The notes beneath the pieces were generated by a model. It worked only from the letters and a program-made list of their open reading frames with translations, did not search any database and was not told where the DNA came from. Positions 1 to 8,954 of a stretch of 64,000 nucleotides of DNA are shown here, piece after piece. The position numbers and the translations under genes are program-made. The stretch is from Burkholderiales bacterium. GTDB taxonomy: Bacteria; Pseudomonadota; Gammaproteobacteria; Burkholderiales; Burkholderiaceae_E. Where the stretch lies: contig JAPLQF010000028.1 of assembly GCA_026399875.1 (NCBI GenBank), positions 20,509 through 84,508 on the forward strand. The letters are read 5' to 3'. How positions within the stretch are numbered: the first letter of the stretch is position 1; each line of letters begins with the position of its first letter.

Positions 1-2
1 GC

Positions 3-629
3 GATGCGCAACTGGTCGGCGCGTGGATGACCCGGCTTGGCGATCTGGCGCAGGCCTGCGAGCGCGAGGGCCTGTTCGAGGTCGACGAGGTGCTGATCTC
101 GGCAGGCGGCTCGTCGGCCTACGATCTGATGGCGAAGACCCTGCGACCGGCGTTGTCGCGACCGGTCAGGCGGGTGCTGCGCAGCGGCTGCTATCTGACA
201 CACGATGACGGCATGTATCGCCGCTTTGCCGCGTCTGTCGTTGAGCGTGGCCTGTATGCCAGCGTCGGCGAGCCGGGGCTTCGCGGTGCGCTCGAGGTCT
301 GGGCGGCGGTGCAGTCACGGCCCGAACCCGATCGTGTGATCGTCACGCTCGGGCGTCGCGATGTCGGGACCGATGCCGATCTGCCGCTGGCCCTTCACTG
401 GATGCGTCACGGCGACTCAGCACCCCGAGCCGCCCCCTCGCACTGGCGGGTCTTTGGTCATAACGATCAGCACGGCTATCTGCAGGTTGATCCGGCCGAC
501 ACGCTTGCAGTGGGTGATCTGATCGGCTTTGGCGTCTCCCATCCCTGTACCACCTTCGACAAGTGGCGCCTGATCTGGGGCGTGGACGATGACTATCGCG
601 TGACCCGGGCGATCAGAACCTACTTCTGA
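3..629 (+). CDS. D-serine deaminase-like PLP protein, C-terminal part (5' end outside window)
   Basis: The frame is open from the first bases, so the N-terminal alanine-racemase-like barrel lies upstream of the window and only the C-terminal part is seen. What remains matches the metal-dependent D-serine dehydratase/D-threonine aldolase family: a 'GCYLTHDDGMYRRF' segment, a buried 'GHNDQHGYLQ' stretch, and a terminal 'SHPCTTFDKW' motif whose His-x-Cys pair (codons 540-548) is the usual zinc site. Family members eliminate or cleave D-hydroxy-amino acids with PLP. The last 10 bases overlap the end of the convergent hydrolase gene. Exact substrate cannot be told from this fragment. Confidence 0.8.
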   Translation, partial: DAQLVGAWMTRLGDLAQACEREGLFEVDEVLISAGGSSAYDLMAKTLRPALSRPVRRVLRSGCYLTHDDGMYRRFAASVVERGLYASVGEPGLRGALEVWAAVQSRPEPDRVIVTLGRRDVGTDADLPLALHWMRHGDSAPRAAPSHWRVFGHNDQHGYLQVDPADTLAVGDLIGFGVSHPCTTFDKWRLIWGVDDDYRVTRAIRTYF

Positions 630-1795
630 GGGGGCGCGCCGGAAGGGGTCGTCTGAAGGGGTCCTGACGGTGGCTTCGCAGAGGCCGGTGCGGCATCGAC
701 AGCACCCAGGACCCGTCGCCGCAGAAATGCCATGGCATCGCGTGCGGTGGTCATCGGGTCTTCTTCCATCGGCAGATGACCGAGATTGGGGTAGACGATC
801 AGCTCGCTGTCCGCGATATCCTGCTTGAAGCGCTCGCCCATCGACAGCGGCACCCAGGTGTCCTGGGCACCCCACATGATCAGCGTCGGCACCTTGAGCT
901 GACGCAGCTGCTCCCAGCCGGTCGAGGGTGGTGCATTGCGGGCTCGGTCGCCGAGTGCAACCCGATTGCCGGGACGCCGCATCAGGTCGGAATAGCGCGA
1001 GACAAGTTCGGGCGTGACCAGGCTGTCGTCAACATAGACGTCTTTCAGACTCCTGCCGACCGCCCCTTCGATCGGCGCCCAGCGCATCAGTTCGCTGATG
1101 ACCGGCATGCTCGCAAGCTGCAGGGCGACCGCAGTGGTGGTCGACAGATTTTGCGGATACCCGGTGGCATCGATCAGGATCAGGCCGCTGATGCGGTCGG
1201 GGCGGCGCAGCGCATAGCGCCAGGCAGCCTGACCACCGAGGCTGCTGCCCGCGATGACAAAGCGTTTCAGGCCTGCGGCATCGGCAAAGCGTTCGAGGAA
1301 ATCGACGGTCGCGGCCGGCGAATAATCGCCCGAGGGATAGGGGCCGGTCAGCCCGAAGCCCGGCAGATCGAGCCTCACCACCCGCCACGAGGGCGACATC
1401 GCCTTGACCCAGCCCTCCCAGGTATGAAGCGACGATGCCGTGCCGTGCAGCAGCAGGATGGTCGGTGTGTCGTCGGGCGCCGGGCCGGAGGTGGGCCTGG
1501 GGGGCGTCGGGAAGGTCGATGCCCTGGGGGGAATCCCCGGGTTGGCTGCGGTCGGGCTGGCGGGGTTGGCAGCGCTGGCGGCGGTCGATGTGCCCGCTGC
1601 CGGCGATGAGGTGGGCGAGTCCTCCAGCGGTTTGCTGCCCAGCCCTTCGTCGCGCCAATGGACTTCGACGCCATCCATCGGCAGATAACGCGATGGCGGC
1701 GCACCGTACTGGGCTTTCAGACTGGCGAGCGGCAGATCGGTCTGGCAGCCCGCCAGCACCAGCGTCATGCCAAGCAGAACGATCAGTCGATGCAT
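620..1795 (-). CDS. Lipoprotein alpha/beta hydrolase with low-complexity insert
   Basis: 391 residues. The ATG at 1793-1795 is chosen because it gives a clean lipoprotein signal peptide (lipobox LAGC, Cys17) and begins just after the stop of the ATPase gene upstream. A Pro/Ala/Thr/Ser-rich stretch (about residues 55-112) separates the first strand from the fold core. Core motifs: LLLHG oxyanion turn (about 114-118), nucleophile elbow G183-S-S185-L-G, Asp312 (WGAQDTW) and His340 (NLGHLP). It is probably an outer-membrane-anchored esterase, amidase or peptidase-like hydrolase. As the last gene of the peptide-uptake operon it may process an imported or periplasmic substrate, but the substrate is unknown. 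Confidence 0.82.
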   Translation of the reverse strand: MHRLIVLLGMTLVLAGCQTDLPLASLKAQYGAPPSRYLPMDGVEVHWRDEGLGSKPLEDSPTSSPAAGTSTAASAANPASPTAANPGIPPRASTFPTPPRPTSGPAPDDTPTILLLHGTASSLHTWEGWVKAMSPSWRVVRLDLPGFGLTGPYPSGDYSPAATVDFLERFADAAGLKRFVIAGSSLGGQAAWRYALRRPDRISGLILIDATGYPQNLSTTTAVALQLASMPVISELMRWAPIEGAVGRSLKDVYVDDSLVTPELVSRYSDLMRRPGNRVALGDRARNAPPSTGWEQLRQLKVPTLIMWGAQDTWVPLSMGERFKQDIADSELIVYPNLGHLPMEEDPMTTARDAMAFLRRRVLGAVDAAPASAKPPSGPLQTTPSGAPPQK

Positions 1796-1796
1796 A

Positions 1797-3050
1797 TCAG
1801 CTCCAGTCTTCTTCGATCGCATGACAGGCGACCTGCGAACCATCGGCACTGCTGCGCAGCAGCGGTCGTTCACTGCGGCACCGGTCACGTGCCAGCGGAC
1901 AGCGCGGGTGAAAGGTACAACCCGATGGCGGACTCAGCGGATTCGGCACTTCGCCCGACACCGCGGTGCGCGTCTTGCCGCTGCCATCGATGACAGGGAT
2001 AGCATCGAGCAGCATCCGTGTGTAGGGATGCTGCGGCATCTCGAAGAGCCGGCGTTTGGGTGCCAGCTCGACGATCCGCCCGAGGTACATGACACCCACC
2101 CGGTCGGCCACATGGTTGACCACCGCCAGATTATGCGAGATGAACAGGTAGGTCAGCCCATCGGCGCGTTGAATATCACGCATCAGGTTCAGGACCTGGG
2201 CCTGGACCGAGACATCGAGCGCCGAGGTGGGTTCGTCGCAGACCAGGAAATCCGGTCTGGAGGCCAGTGCCCGAGCAATCGACAGACGCTGCCGCTGGCC
2301 GCCTGAAAACTGATGCGGGTATTTCGCGGCATCGGCGCCCGACAGGCCGACCTGCCTGAGCAGCGCTTCGATGCGGGTCGCGATCGCGTCCTCGCCGGTC
2401 ATCGTCCGATGAACGCGGATCGGCTCGGCAATGATGTCGGCGACTTTCCAGCGCGGATTCAGGCTGGCATAGGGATCCTGGAAAATCATCTGCAGCCGCG
2501 AACGCATCTGGCGTCCACCGGGGCGGCTCAGGTCTGACAGATCGACGCCGTCAAAGCGCACCTGGCCACGGCTGGGCTTGTAAAGTCCGACCAGCATCCG
2601 GGCAATGGTCGATTTGCCGCAGCCCGACTCGCCGACCAGGGCCAGCGTTTCGCCGCGCGCGATCTCGAAGCTCACATCGTCGACCGCATGCAGCAGCAGG
2701 CGGGGTTTGCCTTCGAGCAGCCGATTGAGCCAGGGCGGCGAGACGTCGAATGTTTTCGCGATCGAATCGACCACCACCAGGGGCGTGGCCGCAACGGGGC
2801 TTGGGGCCGTCGGCGCGTCGGAGGGCAGATTGACGGGCATGAGAAGCGATGCCGGCAGCGGGTGTGTCTGTACCGGCGAGTTGTCCTCGGGAGGCCGAGC
2901 GGGGGTCGGCGATGACGGCTCGCGCCCGACTCCAGATGACTCGCGCCCGCGCTCGGATGACTCGCGCCCGCGCTCGGATGACTCGCGCCCGACTCCAGAT
3001 GACTCGCGCCCGCGCTCGAGGTGCTCGCCGAAACGATCGATCAGACTCAT
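1797..3050 (-). CDS. Peptide ABC transporter ATPase (DppF/OppF-like) with repeat-bearing N-terminal tail
   Basis: 417 residues. ATP-binding subunit of a di/oligopeptide importer: Walker A GESGCGKST (140-148), signature FSGGQRQRLS, Walker B LVCDEPTSALD and the C-terminal oligopeptide-transporter motif around 'GCTFHPRCPLARDRC'. The ATG at 3048-3050 overlaps the stop of the partner ATPase by four bases (ATGA), which supports this start. The conserved domain only begins near residue 90. Before it lies an extra tail containing five copies of a seven-residue Arg/Glu/Ser repeat and a Pro-rich stretch, not expected in this family. It would pair with the adjacent DppD-like ATPase on the inner face of the membrane. 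Confidence 0.9.
   Translation of the reverse strand: MSLIDRFGEHLERGRESSGVGRESSERGRESSERGRESSGVGREPSSPTPARPPEDNSPVQTHPLPASLLMPVNLPSDAPTAPSPVAATPLVVVDSIAKTFDVSPPWLNRLLEGKPRLLLHAVDDVSFEIARGETLALVGESGCGKSTIARMLVGLYKPSRGQVRFDGVDLSDLSRPGGRQMRSRLQMIFQDPYASLNPRWKVADIIAEPIRVHRTMTGEDAIATRIEALLRQVGLSGADAAKYPHQFSGGQRQRLSIARALASRPDFLVCDEPTSALDVSVQAQVLNLMRDIQRADGLTYLFISHNLAVVNHVADRVGVMYLGRIVELAPKRRLFEMPQHPYTRMLLDAIPVIDGSGKTRTAVSGEVPNPLSPPSGCTFHPRCPLARDRCRSERPLLRSSADGSQVACHAIEEDWS
2917..3020. repeat. 21-bp tandem repeat, five units, in frame
   Basis: Five consecutive 21-bp units at 2917, 2938, 2959, 2980 and 3001 (last one base short). Two variants alternate: one ending in 'cgcgctcggat', the other in 'cgactccagat'. 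They encode ERGRESS/GVGRESS heptads in the N-terminal tail of the OppF-like ATPase. Unit length is a multiple of three, so copy-number change would lengthen the tail without breaking the frame. Confidence 0.95.
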
Positions 3051-4054
3051 TCGACAGCCGGGACCGGTGCGTGGGCGCCGTGGCGCAGACAGGCTGCCAT
3101 TGAACGGCCCGCTGTAACCAGTTCGGGGCGGACCGTGCGACAGTCATCGACCACCATCGGGCAGCGCGGATTGAAGGCGCAACCGGGCGGAATTGCATTC
3201 AGGCGCGGCATCGCGCCGTCGATCTGTGCCAAGCGCTCGCGGGCATGGCCGATCAGCGGGATCGAACCCATCAGACCGACGGTGTAGGGGTGATGCGGCC
3301 TGTGGATCACATCGGCGACCGGACCGATCTCGGCAATCCGTCCGGCATACATCACCGCCACCCGGTCGGCGGTCTCGGCGATCACGCCCATGTCGTGTGT
3401 CACCAGCATGATCGCCGTGCCGTGCTCCCGGCAAAGCCGCTTGAGCAGCGCAATGATCTGCGCCTGGATCGAGACGTCGAGCGCGGTGGTCGGCTCGTCG
3501 GCGACGATCAGCCGCGGCTCGGCGGCCAACGCAAGCGCAATCACGACCCGCTGGCGCATGCCGCCCGAGAACTGGTGCGGATAGTGATCAAAGCGCGCCG
3601 CGGCCGCCGGAATACCGGTGCTGTCGAGCAGCTCGATCGCGCGGCCGCGCGCCTGCGTCGGGTTCAGGTCGAGATGGGTGCGGATAGTCTCGACCAGTTG
3701 CCGGCCGACCGTCTGAAGCGGGTCGAGTGAGGTCAGCGGATCCTGGAAGATGGCACCGATCTGCCGGCCCCGAATACGGCGCATCTGCGAGGGGTCGAGA
3801 TTGTCGATGCGACGGCCGTCGAGCAGAATCTCGCCGCCCACGATGCGCCCGGGTGGCTCGAGCAGGCCGATGATGGCTGCCCCGGTGAGCGACTTGCCCG
3901 CGCCCGACTCACCGACCACACCGAGCACCTCGCCCGGCGCAATCGAGAACGACACATCATCGATCGCCACCAGCGTGCCCCGCCGGGTGGTGAAGGCGAC
4001 CCGCAGGTTTTTCACCTCGAGCAGAGGCGTCGCAATGATGCTCTGGCTGGTCAT
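3047..4054 (-). CDS. Peptide ABC transporter ATPase (DppD/OppD-like)
   Basis: 335 residues. First ATPase of the peptide importer: Walker A GESGAGKS (48-55), signature FSGGMRQRV, Walker [14 protein letters not shown]-loop 'LVTHDMGV', and the C-terminal Cys-containing motif '[17 protein letters not shown]' typical of DppD/OppD. It starts 9 bases after the stop of the OppC-like permease and its stop overlaps the next ATPase start (ATGA), so the two ATPases are translationally coupled and probably form the heterodimer that powers transport. Confidence 0.92.
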   Translation of the reverse strand: MTSQSIIATPLLEVKNLRVAFTTRRGTLVAIDDVSFSIAPGEVLGVVGESGAGKSLTGAAIIGLLEPPGRIVGGEILLDGRRIDNLDPSQMRRIRGRQIGAIFQDPLTSLDPLQTVGRQLVETIRTHLDLNPTQARGRAIELLDSTGIPAAAARFDHYPHQFSGGMRQRVVIALALAAEPRLIVADEPTTALDVSIQAQIIALLKRLCREHGTAIMLVTHDMGVIAETADRVAVMYAGRIAEIGPVADVIHRPHHPYTVGLMGSIPLIGHARERLAQIDGAMPRLNAIPPGCAFNPRCPMVVDDCRTVRPELVTAGRSMAACLRHGAHAPVPAVE

Positions 4055-4063
4055 GATGCCAAC

Positions 4064-4996
4064 CTATTGCAGCCGCGGGTTGAGTGCATCGCGCAGCCAG
4101 TCGCCGAGCAGGTTGACCGACATGCACAGCAGGATCAGAGCCAGACCCGGAAAGACCACCAGCCACCACTCGCCCGAGTACAGAAAGTTGTTGCCGGTAT
4201 TGATCATCGTGCCGAGCGATGGTGTGGTGGGCGGCACGCCTACGCCCAGAAACGACAGCGTCGCTTCGGTGATGATCGCGGTGGCGACATTGATCGTGCC
4301 GATCACCAGCACCGGACCGAGCACATTGGGCAGCACATGGCGGCGCATGATTGCGAACGGCCCGACGCCGATCACCTGCGCAGCCTGCACATATTCGCGA
4401 TGTTTTTCGACCATGGTCGATCCGCGCACCGTGCGGGCGTATTGAACCCAGTTGGCCAGTGCGATCGAGCCGATCAGGACGCCGATCGCCAGCGTCTCGA
4501 GGTTGGCGTTGCCCGGCAGCAGCGAGCGTGCCACGCCATTGATCAGGAGCGCGATCAGGATCGCCGGAAACGACAACTGCACATCGGCGGTCCGCATGAT
4601 GAACGAATCGAGGCGCCCGCCCAGAAAGCCCGACAGCAATCCGAGCGTCACGCCCATCACCATGGCAAGCGCGACCGAGGCCAGCCCGACCAGCAGGGAG
4701 ATGCGCGAGCCGTAGAGGATGGTCGAAAGCACGTCACGACCCTGGTCGTCGGTGCCTAACGGAAAGGCCGCCTGACCCTGTGCAACCCAGGCCGGCGGCA
4801 GCAGCGAATTATTGAGATCAAGCGTTGCCAGGTCGAAGGGATCGTGCGGCGCCAGCAGCGGCGCCAGCACCGAACCCAGGATCATCAATGCCGCGACGAT
4901 GGCTGCGCCGACGGCCACAGGACTGCTTCGAAAGCTGTAGAAAATATCGCTGTCGAAAAACCGTCCTGCTGCCGAGGTGCTCACAGCGTCTGTCAC
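4064..4996 (-). CDS. Peptide ABC transporter permease (DppC/OppC-like)
   Basis: 310 residues. Cytoplasmic N-terminus, then about six hydrophobic membrane segments (first near residues 28-50, 'VAVGAAIVAALMILGSVLAP'), a periplasmic 'APHDPFD' segment and a cytoplasmic EAA-type loop near 'REYVQAAQVIGVGPFAIMRRHVLPNV' region, all typical of DppC/OppC. The ATG at 4994-4996 overlaps the stop of the binding-protein gene (ATGA). It would form the inner-membrane channel together with the DppB-like permease encoded two genes upstream. Confidence 0.9.
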   Translation of the reverse strand: MTDAVSTSAAGRFFDSDIFYSFRSSPVAVGAAIVAALMILGSVLAPLLAPHDPFDLATLDLNNSLLPPAWVAQGQAAFPLGTDDQGRDVLSTILYGSRISLLVGLASVALAMVMGVTLGLLSGFLGGRLDSFIMRTADVQLSFPAILIALLINGVARSLLPGNANLETLAIGVLIGSIALANWVQYARTVRGSTMVEKHREYVQAAQVIGVGPFAIMRRHVLPNVLGPVLVIGTINVATAIITEATLSFLGVGVPPTTPSLGTMINTGNNFLYSGEWWLVVFPGLALILLCMSVNLLGDWLRDALNPRLQ

Positions 4997-6561
4997 TTCA
5001 CGACGGCCGTGCGATAAAGAATGATGTTGTCGCCGCGCTGATCGATGGTCACGTTCTTGCGCATTGCCCAGGCCAGCGCCTGCTGATGCAGCGGAATGTG
5101 GCCGAAATCGTCGGCGTGCAGTTTCATCGCCTCGGCGATCATCGCGTTGCGCTTGGCCGGATCGGTTTCGGTACCGATCTTGCTGGTCAGTTCGTCGAAC
5201 TTGGCATTGGAATAGCTGCCCAGGTTGAAGACGCCCTGGCCGGTCGTCGGTGTGGCCATGATGTTGTAGAGCGTGTTGTGCACGTCATAGGTGGTCGGCG
5301 TCCAGCCGAGCAGATAGAACGAGGTGTTGCGCGACAGGATCTTGGGGAAGTAGGTGGCCTTGCTCTCGGCCTCGAGACTGACCTTGACGCCGACCCGCGC
5401 CAGCATGCCGGCCACCGCCTGGCAGATCTCGCCATCGTTCACATAGCGATCGTTGGGGCAGTTCATTTTTACTTCGAAACCGTTGGGATAACCGGCTTCG
5501 GCCAGCAGCTTCCTGGCGGCTTCCGGATCATAGGCAGCACGCCTGTTCTGGTCAGGCAGGAAACCGTTGACACCCGGGCCGACCATGAGATTGGTGGGCG
5601 TGGCCGCACCGCGCATGATGCGGGTCTTGATCGCTTCGATGTCGATTGCCTGGAAGAAGGCCTGACGCACGCGGCGGTCCTTGAAGGGGTTCTTGCCTTT
5701 GACATTGGAGTAGAGCAGCTCATCGCGCTTCTGATCCATGCCCAGGAAGATCGTGCGCAGCTCCGGGCCCTGCAGCACGGTGAGGTTGCTGTCCTGCTTC
5801 AGGCGCTCGACGTCCTGCACCGGCGCCGGCTGCATCAGGTCGATTTCGCCCGATTTGAGCGCCGCGACCCGGGTGGCGTCATTGCCGATCGGGGTCCAGA
5901 CCACCTGGTCGACATTGCCTTCGATCTTGCCCCAGTACTGCTGGTTGCGGACCAGCACCGTACGCACACCCGGTTCGCGCGAACGCAGGCGGAAGGGGCC
6001 GGTGCCATTGGCACGCACCGAGGCGGCGTTCTCGACCCCCTTGCGCTTGTCGACCGGTTTGGCGGCGTTATTGGCCTCGCACCAGACTTTGCTCATCATC
6101 GACAGCGAGGTCAGCATCTCGGGAAGGATCGGCAGCGGCACGGTCGTGATGATCTCGATCGTGCGGTCATCGACCTTGCGGACTTCCTTGACCTGGCCCA
6201 CCGCGCCGCGCAGGTCGGAGCCGGCATCGGCTGCCCGCTGGAACGAGAAGACCACATCGTCTGCGGTGAAGGGCTGGCCATCGTGAAAGCTCACACCGCG
6301 CCGCAGGGTAAAGACCCAGCTTGTGGGCGAGCTCTGTTTCCACTCGGTGGCCAGTGCCGGCTTGAGCGCGAGTTTGCTGTCACGGGTCACAAGTGGCTCG
6401 TAGACATTGGCGGTGAAGCCGAGCTGCGTCGTCTCGTTGAGCGAATGCGGGTCCATCGACAGCGCATCACCCTGGTCGGCGGTACGAAGGGTTGCGGCTT
6501 GCGAGGCGGACGCCAGCAGCGCGGCTGTCGCTGCAACGAGGAAGCGGGTTGATGGTTTCAA
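4993..6561 (-). CDS. Periplasmic peptide-binding protein, SBP family 5
   Basis: 522 residues with a Sec signal peptide (about 1-22, cleavage after ASASQA). The mature protein has the hallmarks of DppA/OppA-type family 5 binding proteins: the N-terminal 'LSMDPHS' region, 'TSWVFTLRRGVSFHDGQPF', and a family-typical length. It captures a peptide or similar ligand in the periplasm and delivers it to the adjacent permeases. Ligand cannot be deduced; the M20 amidohydrolase upstream suggests an acylated amino acid or short peptide (inference). Confidence 0.9.
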   Translation of the reverse strand: MKPSTRFLVAATAALLASASQAATLRTADQGDALSMDPHSLNETTQLGFTANVYEPLVTRDSKLALKPALATEWKQSSPTSWVFTLRRGVSFHDGQPFTADDVVFSFQRAADAGSDLRGAVGQVKEVRKVDDRTIEIITTVPLPILPEMLTSLSMMSKVWCEANNAAKPVDKRKGVENAASVRANGTGPFRLRSREPGVRTVLVRNQQYWGKIEGNVDQVVWTPIGNDATRVAALKSGEIDLMQPAPVQDVERLKQDSNLTVLQGPELRTIFLGMDQKRDELLYSNVKGKNPFKDRRVRQAFFQAIDIEAIKTRIMRGAATPTNLMVGPGVNGFLPDQNRRAAYDPEAARKLLAEAGYPNGFEVKMNCPNDRYVNDGEICQAVAGMLARVGVKVSLEAESKATYFPKILSRNTSFYLLGWTPTTYDVHNTLYNIMATPTTGQGVFNLGSYSNAKFDELTSKIGTETDPAKRNAMIAEAMKLHADDFGHIPLHQQALAWAMRKNVTIDQRGDNIILYRTAVVK

Positions 6562-6655
6562 GGGGTGTCTCCTAGTCCGGGATCAGGTGAGCGGCGTTGT
6601 CAGAAAGGATAGATGCGATGAATCGATTGGAACAGGGGTGCGTGAACAATGCCGG

Positions 6656-7639
6656 TCAATGGGACGATCCGGCGCGTTCGACGCGCAAACGCGGATCCAC
6701 AACGAAATAGAGCAGGTCGACGACAAGGTTGATGGTAACGAAGATGAGCGCGATCAGGCACAGATAGGCCGCCATGATCGGGATGTCGGCCACCTGCACC
6801 GACTGGATGAACAGCAGCCCCATGCCCGGCCACTGGAAAACGGTTTCGGTGATGATCGCAAAGGCAATGATCGCACCGAGCTGCAGGCCGGTGATCGTGA
6901 TGACCGGCACCAGGGTATTGCGCAGCGCATGGCCGAAATAGACCGCGCGATCGGACAGACCTCGGGCACGCGCGAACTTGATGTAGTCGGTGCGCAGAAC
7001 CTCGAGCATCTCGGCGCGCACCAGCCGCATGATCAGCGTCGTCTGAAAGAGGGCCAGCGTGATGGCCGGCAGGATGATATGCGCCCAGCCGTCGCGCCCC
7101 AGCAGCCCGGTCGACCACCAGCCGAGTGCCACGGTCTCGCCGCGTCCGAACGAGGGCAGCCAGCCGAGGATGACCGCGAAAACCAGAATCAGCAGAATGC
7201 CGATCAGGAAGGTGGGCAGCGACACCCCGATCAGCGAGACTGCCAGCAGCAGATTGGCCAGCCAGCCCTTGCGCCGCAAGGCGGTGTAGACGCCCATCGG
7301 TATGCCGATCACCAGCGCCAGCACCGCCGCGACGATCGACAGCTCCATGGTGGCCGGAAAGCGCTCTTTGAGAAGCGTCGAGACTTTACGACTCTGCCGA
7401 TAGGACATGCCGAAATCGCCCTGCACCGCCTGGCCTACGAATCGGGCGAACTGCACCGGGATCGGGTCGTCAAGGCCGAGATCGCGGCGAAGCTCTGCAC
7501 GCTGCTCAGGCGTGGCGTCCTGGCCGACCATGGCCAGCACCGGGTCACCCACAAACTGAAAGAGCGAGAACGCGACGAAACCCACGACACCCATCACGAT
7601 GATCGACTGCATCAGACGACGAATGATGAACGCGATCAT
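6656..7639 (-). CDS. Peptide ABC transporter permease (DppB/OppB-like)
   Basis: 327 residues. Begins with the family-typical 'MIAFIIRRLMQSIIVMGVV' membrane segment, followed by the periplasmic 'GDP' region, five further hydrophobic spans and an EAA-type loop ('DYIKFARARGLSDRAVYFG'). It is the second channel subunit of the importer. It lies 45 bp after the amidohydrolase gene and 94 bp before the binding-protein gene; that 94-bp gap shows no clear hairpin or promoter, so one transcript is likely. Confidence 0.92.
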   Translation of the reverse strand: MIAFIIRRLMQSIIVMGVVGFVAFSLFQFVGDPVLAMVGQDATPEQRAELRRDLGLDDPIPVQFARFVGQAVQGDFGMSYRQSRKVSTLLKERFPATMELSIVAAVLALVIGIPMGVYTALRRKGWLANLLLAVSLIGVSLPTFLIGILLILVFAVILGWLPSFGRGETVALGWWSTGLLGRDGWAHIILPAITLALFQTTLIMRLVRAEMLEVLRTDYIKFARARGLSDRAVYFGHALRNTLVPVITITGLQLGAIIAFAIITETVFQWPGMGLLFIQSVQVADIPIMAAYLCLIALIFVTINLVVDLLYFVVDPRLRVERAGSSH

Positions 7640-7684
7640 CGTGGGCTCGGGCGCGGGCGGGGATGTGTTGCGATGAGGCGGGGC

Positions 7685-8878
7685 TCAGGAGAGCGGCAGG
7701 AAACGCTGCACCAGCCGGACCCAGTAGCTGCCGCCCAGCGGGATCAGCTCGTCGTTGAAGTCGTAGCTTGGGTTGTGAAGCATGCACGGGCCCATGCCAT
7801 GGCCCGAGTCGCGGTGCGAGCCGTCGCCGTTGCCGATGAAGGCATAACAGCCGGCCTTGACCTGCAGCATGAAGGCGAAGTCTTCGGAGCTCATGGTGGG
7901 TTCGCAGCTGGCATCGACATTTGCCTGCCCGACCAGCTCCTTCATGACGCTGGCGGCGAAGGCGGCCTGGGTGGCGTCGTTGATGGTGGGCGGATAGTTG
8001 CGGTGAAAGTGCATCGATCCGGTGGCGCCGAAGGCCGGCGGCAGTTGCTCGACCAGCGCCTTCATGCGCGATTCGACCAGATCGAGCGTCTCGATGCTGA
8101 AGGTGCGCACCGTGCCGCGGATCGAGGCCCTGTCTGGCACGATGTTGGTGGTCGTACCGGTGTGGATTTCAGTGACCGACAGGACCGCGGTGTCGATCGG
8201 ACGCTTGTTGCGCGTGATGATCGATTGCAGTGCCTGCACAAGATGGGTGGCGACCAGCACCGGGTCGATGCCCAGATGGGGCATGGCGGCATGCGTGCCC
8301 TTGCCCTGGATCGTGATCTCGAACTCGCTTGACGAGGCCATGATCGGGCCGGGCGTCAGGGCAAAGGTGCCGACCGCAATGCCGGGCCAGTTGTGAATGC
8401 CGAAGACCGCCTCGCAGGGAAAGCGTTCGAACAGGCCGTCGTCGATCATTCTCTTGGCGCCGGCGCCGCCTTCTTCGGCCGGCTGGAAGATGAAATGCAC
8501 GATGCCGTCGAAGTCGCCGTGCAGGGTCAGCCAGCGCGCGCCGGCCAGCAGCATCGCGGTGTGTCCGTCGTGACCGCAGGCATGCATGCGGCCTTCGTGC
8601 CGCGAGGCATGATCGAAGGTGTTCTGTTCCTGCAGGGGCAGGGCGTCCATGTCGGCGCGCAGGCCGACCGACCGGGTCGAGGTGCCGCGGCGCAGGGTGC
8701 CCACGACGCCGGTGCCACCCACGCCGGTGGTGACCTCGATGCCCCAGGCAGCGAGTTTGGCCGCGACCAGGGCGGCGGTGCGGTGTTCCTGGTAGCAAAG
8801 CTCGGGATGCGCGTGGATATCGCGCCGGATCGCCTGGATTTCCGACTGCAGATCGAGGATTCCTTCTGCCAGCATCAT
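7685..8878 (-). CDS. M20 family amidohydrolase (hippurate hydrolase/aminoacylase type)
   Basis: 397 residues from the ATG at 8876-8878, preceded by a GGAG 10 nt upstream. Longer in-frame starts exist but add sequence not expected in the family. Metal-site motifs are intact: 'MHACGHDGHT' (Cys and His ligands), 'QPAEEGGAGA' (catalytic Glu), 'GIHNWPG' and the final His region 'TMSSEDFAFML'. The family removes acyl groups from N-acyl amino acids such as hippurate or indole conjugates. As promoter-proximal gene of the importer operon it probably acts in the cytoplasm on what the transporter brings in (inference). Confidence 0.9.
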   Translation of the reverse strand: MMLAEGILDLQSEIQAIRRDIHAHPELCYQEHRTAALVAAKLAAWGIEVTTGVGGTGVVGTLRRGTSTRSVGLRADMDALPLQEQNTFDHASRHEGRMHACGHDGHTAMLLAGARWLTLHGDFDGIVHFIFQPAEEGGAGAKRMIDDGLFERFPCEAVFGIHNWPGIAVGTFALTPGPIMASSSEFEITIQGKGTHAAMPHLGIDPVLVATHLVQALQSIITRNKRPIDTAVLSVTEIHTGTTTNIVPDRASIRGTVRTFSIETLDLVESRMKALVEQLPPAFGATGSMHFHRNYPPTINDATQAAFAASVMKELVGQANVDASCEPTMSSEDFAFMLQVKAGCYAFIGNGDGSHRDSGHGMGPCMLHNPSYDFNDELIPLGGSYWVRLVQRFLPLS

Positions 8879-8954
8879 GGTGAGATTGCTCCGGATCAAA
8901 AGGCTTAGCTTAACATCCGAGTCTGGCTCTCCAACCCTGTTCGCGACCGATGCC

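Noticed and set aside
6407..8332. Plus-strand open frame of about 640 codons over the permease and amidohydrolase genes
   Set aside because: It is antisense to three well-supported genes and consists of charged low-complexity sequence without motifs.
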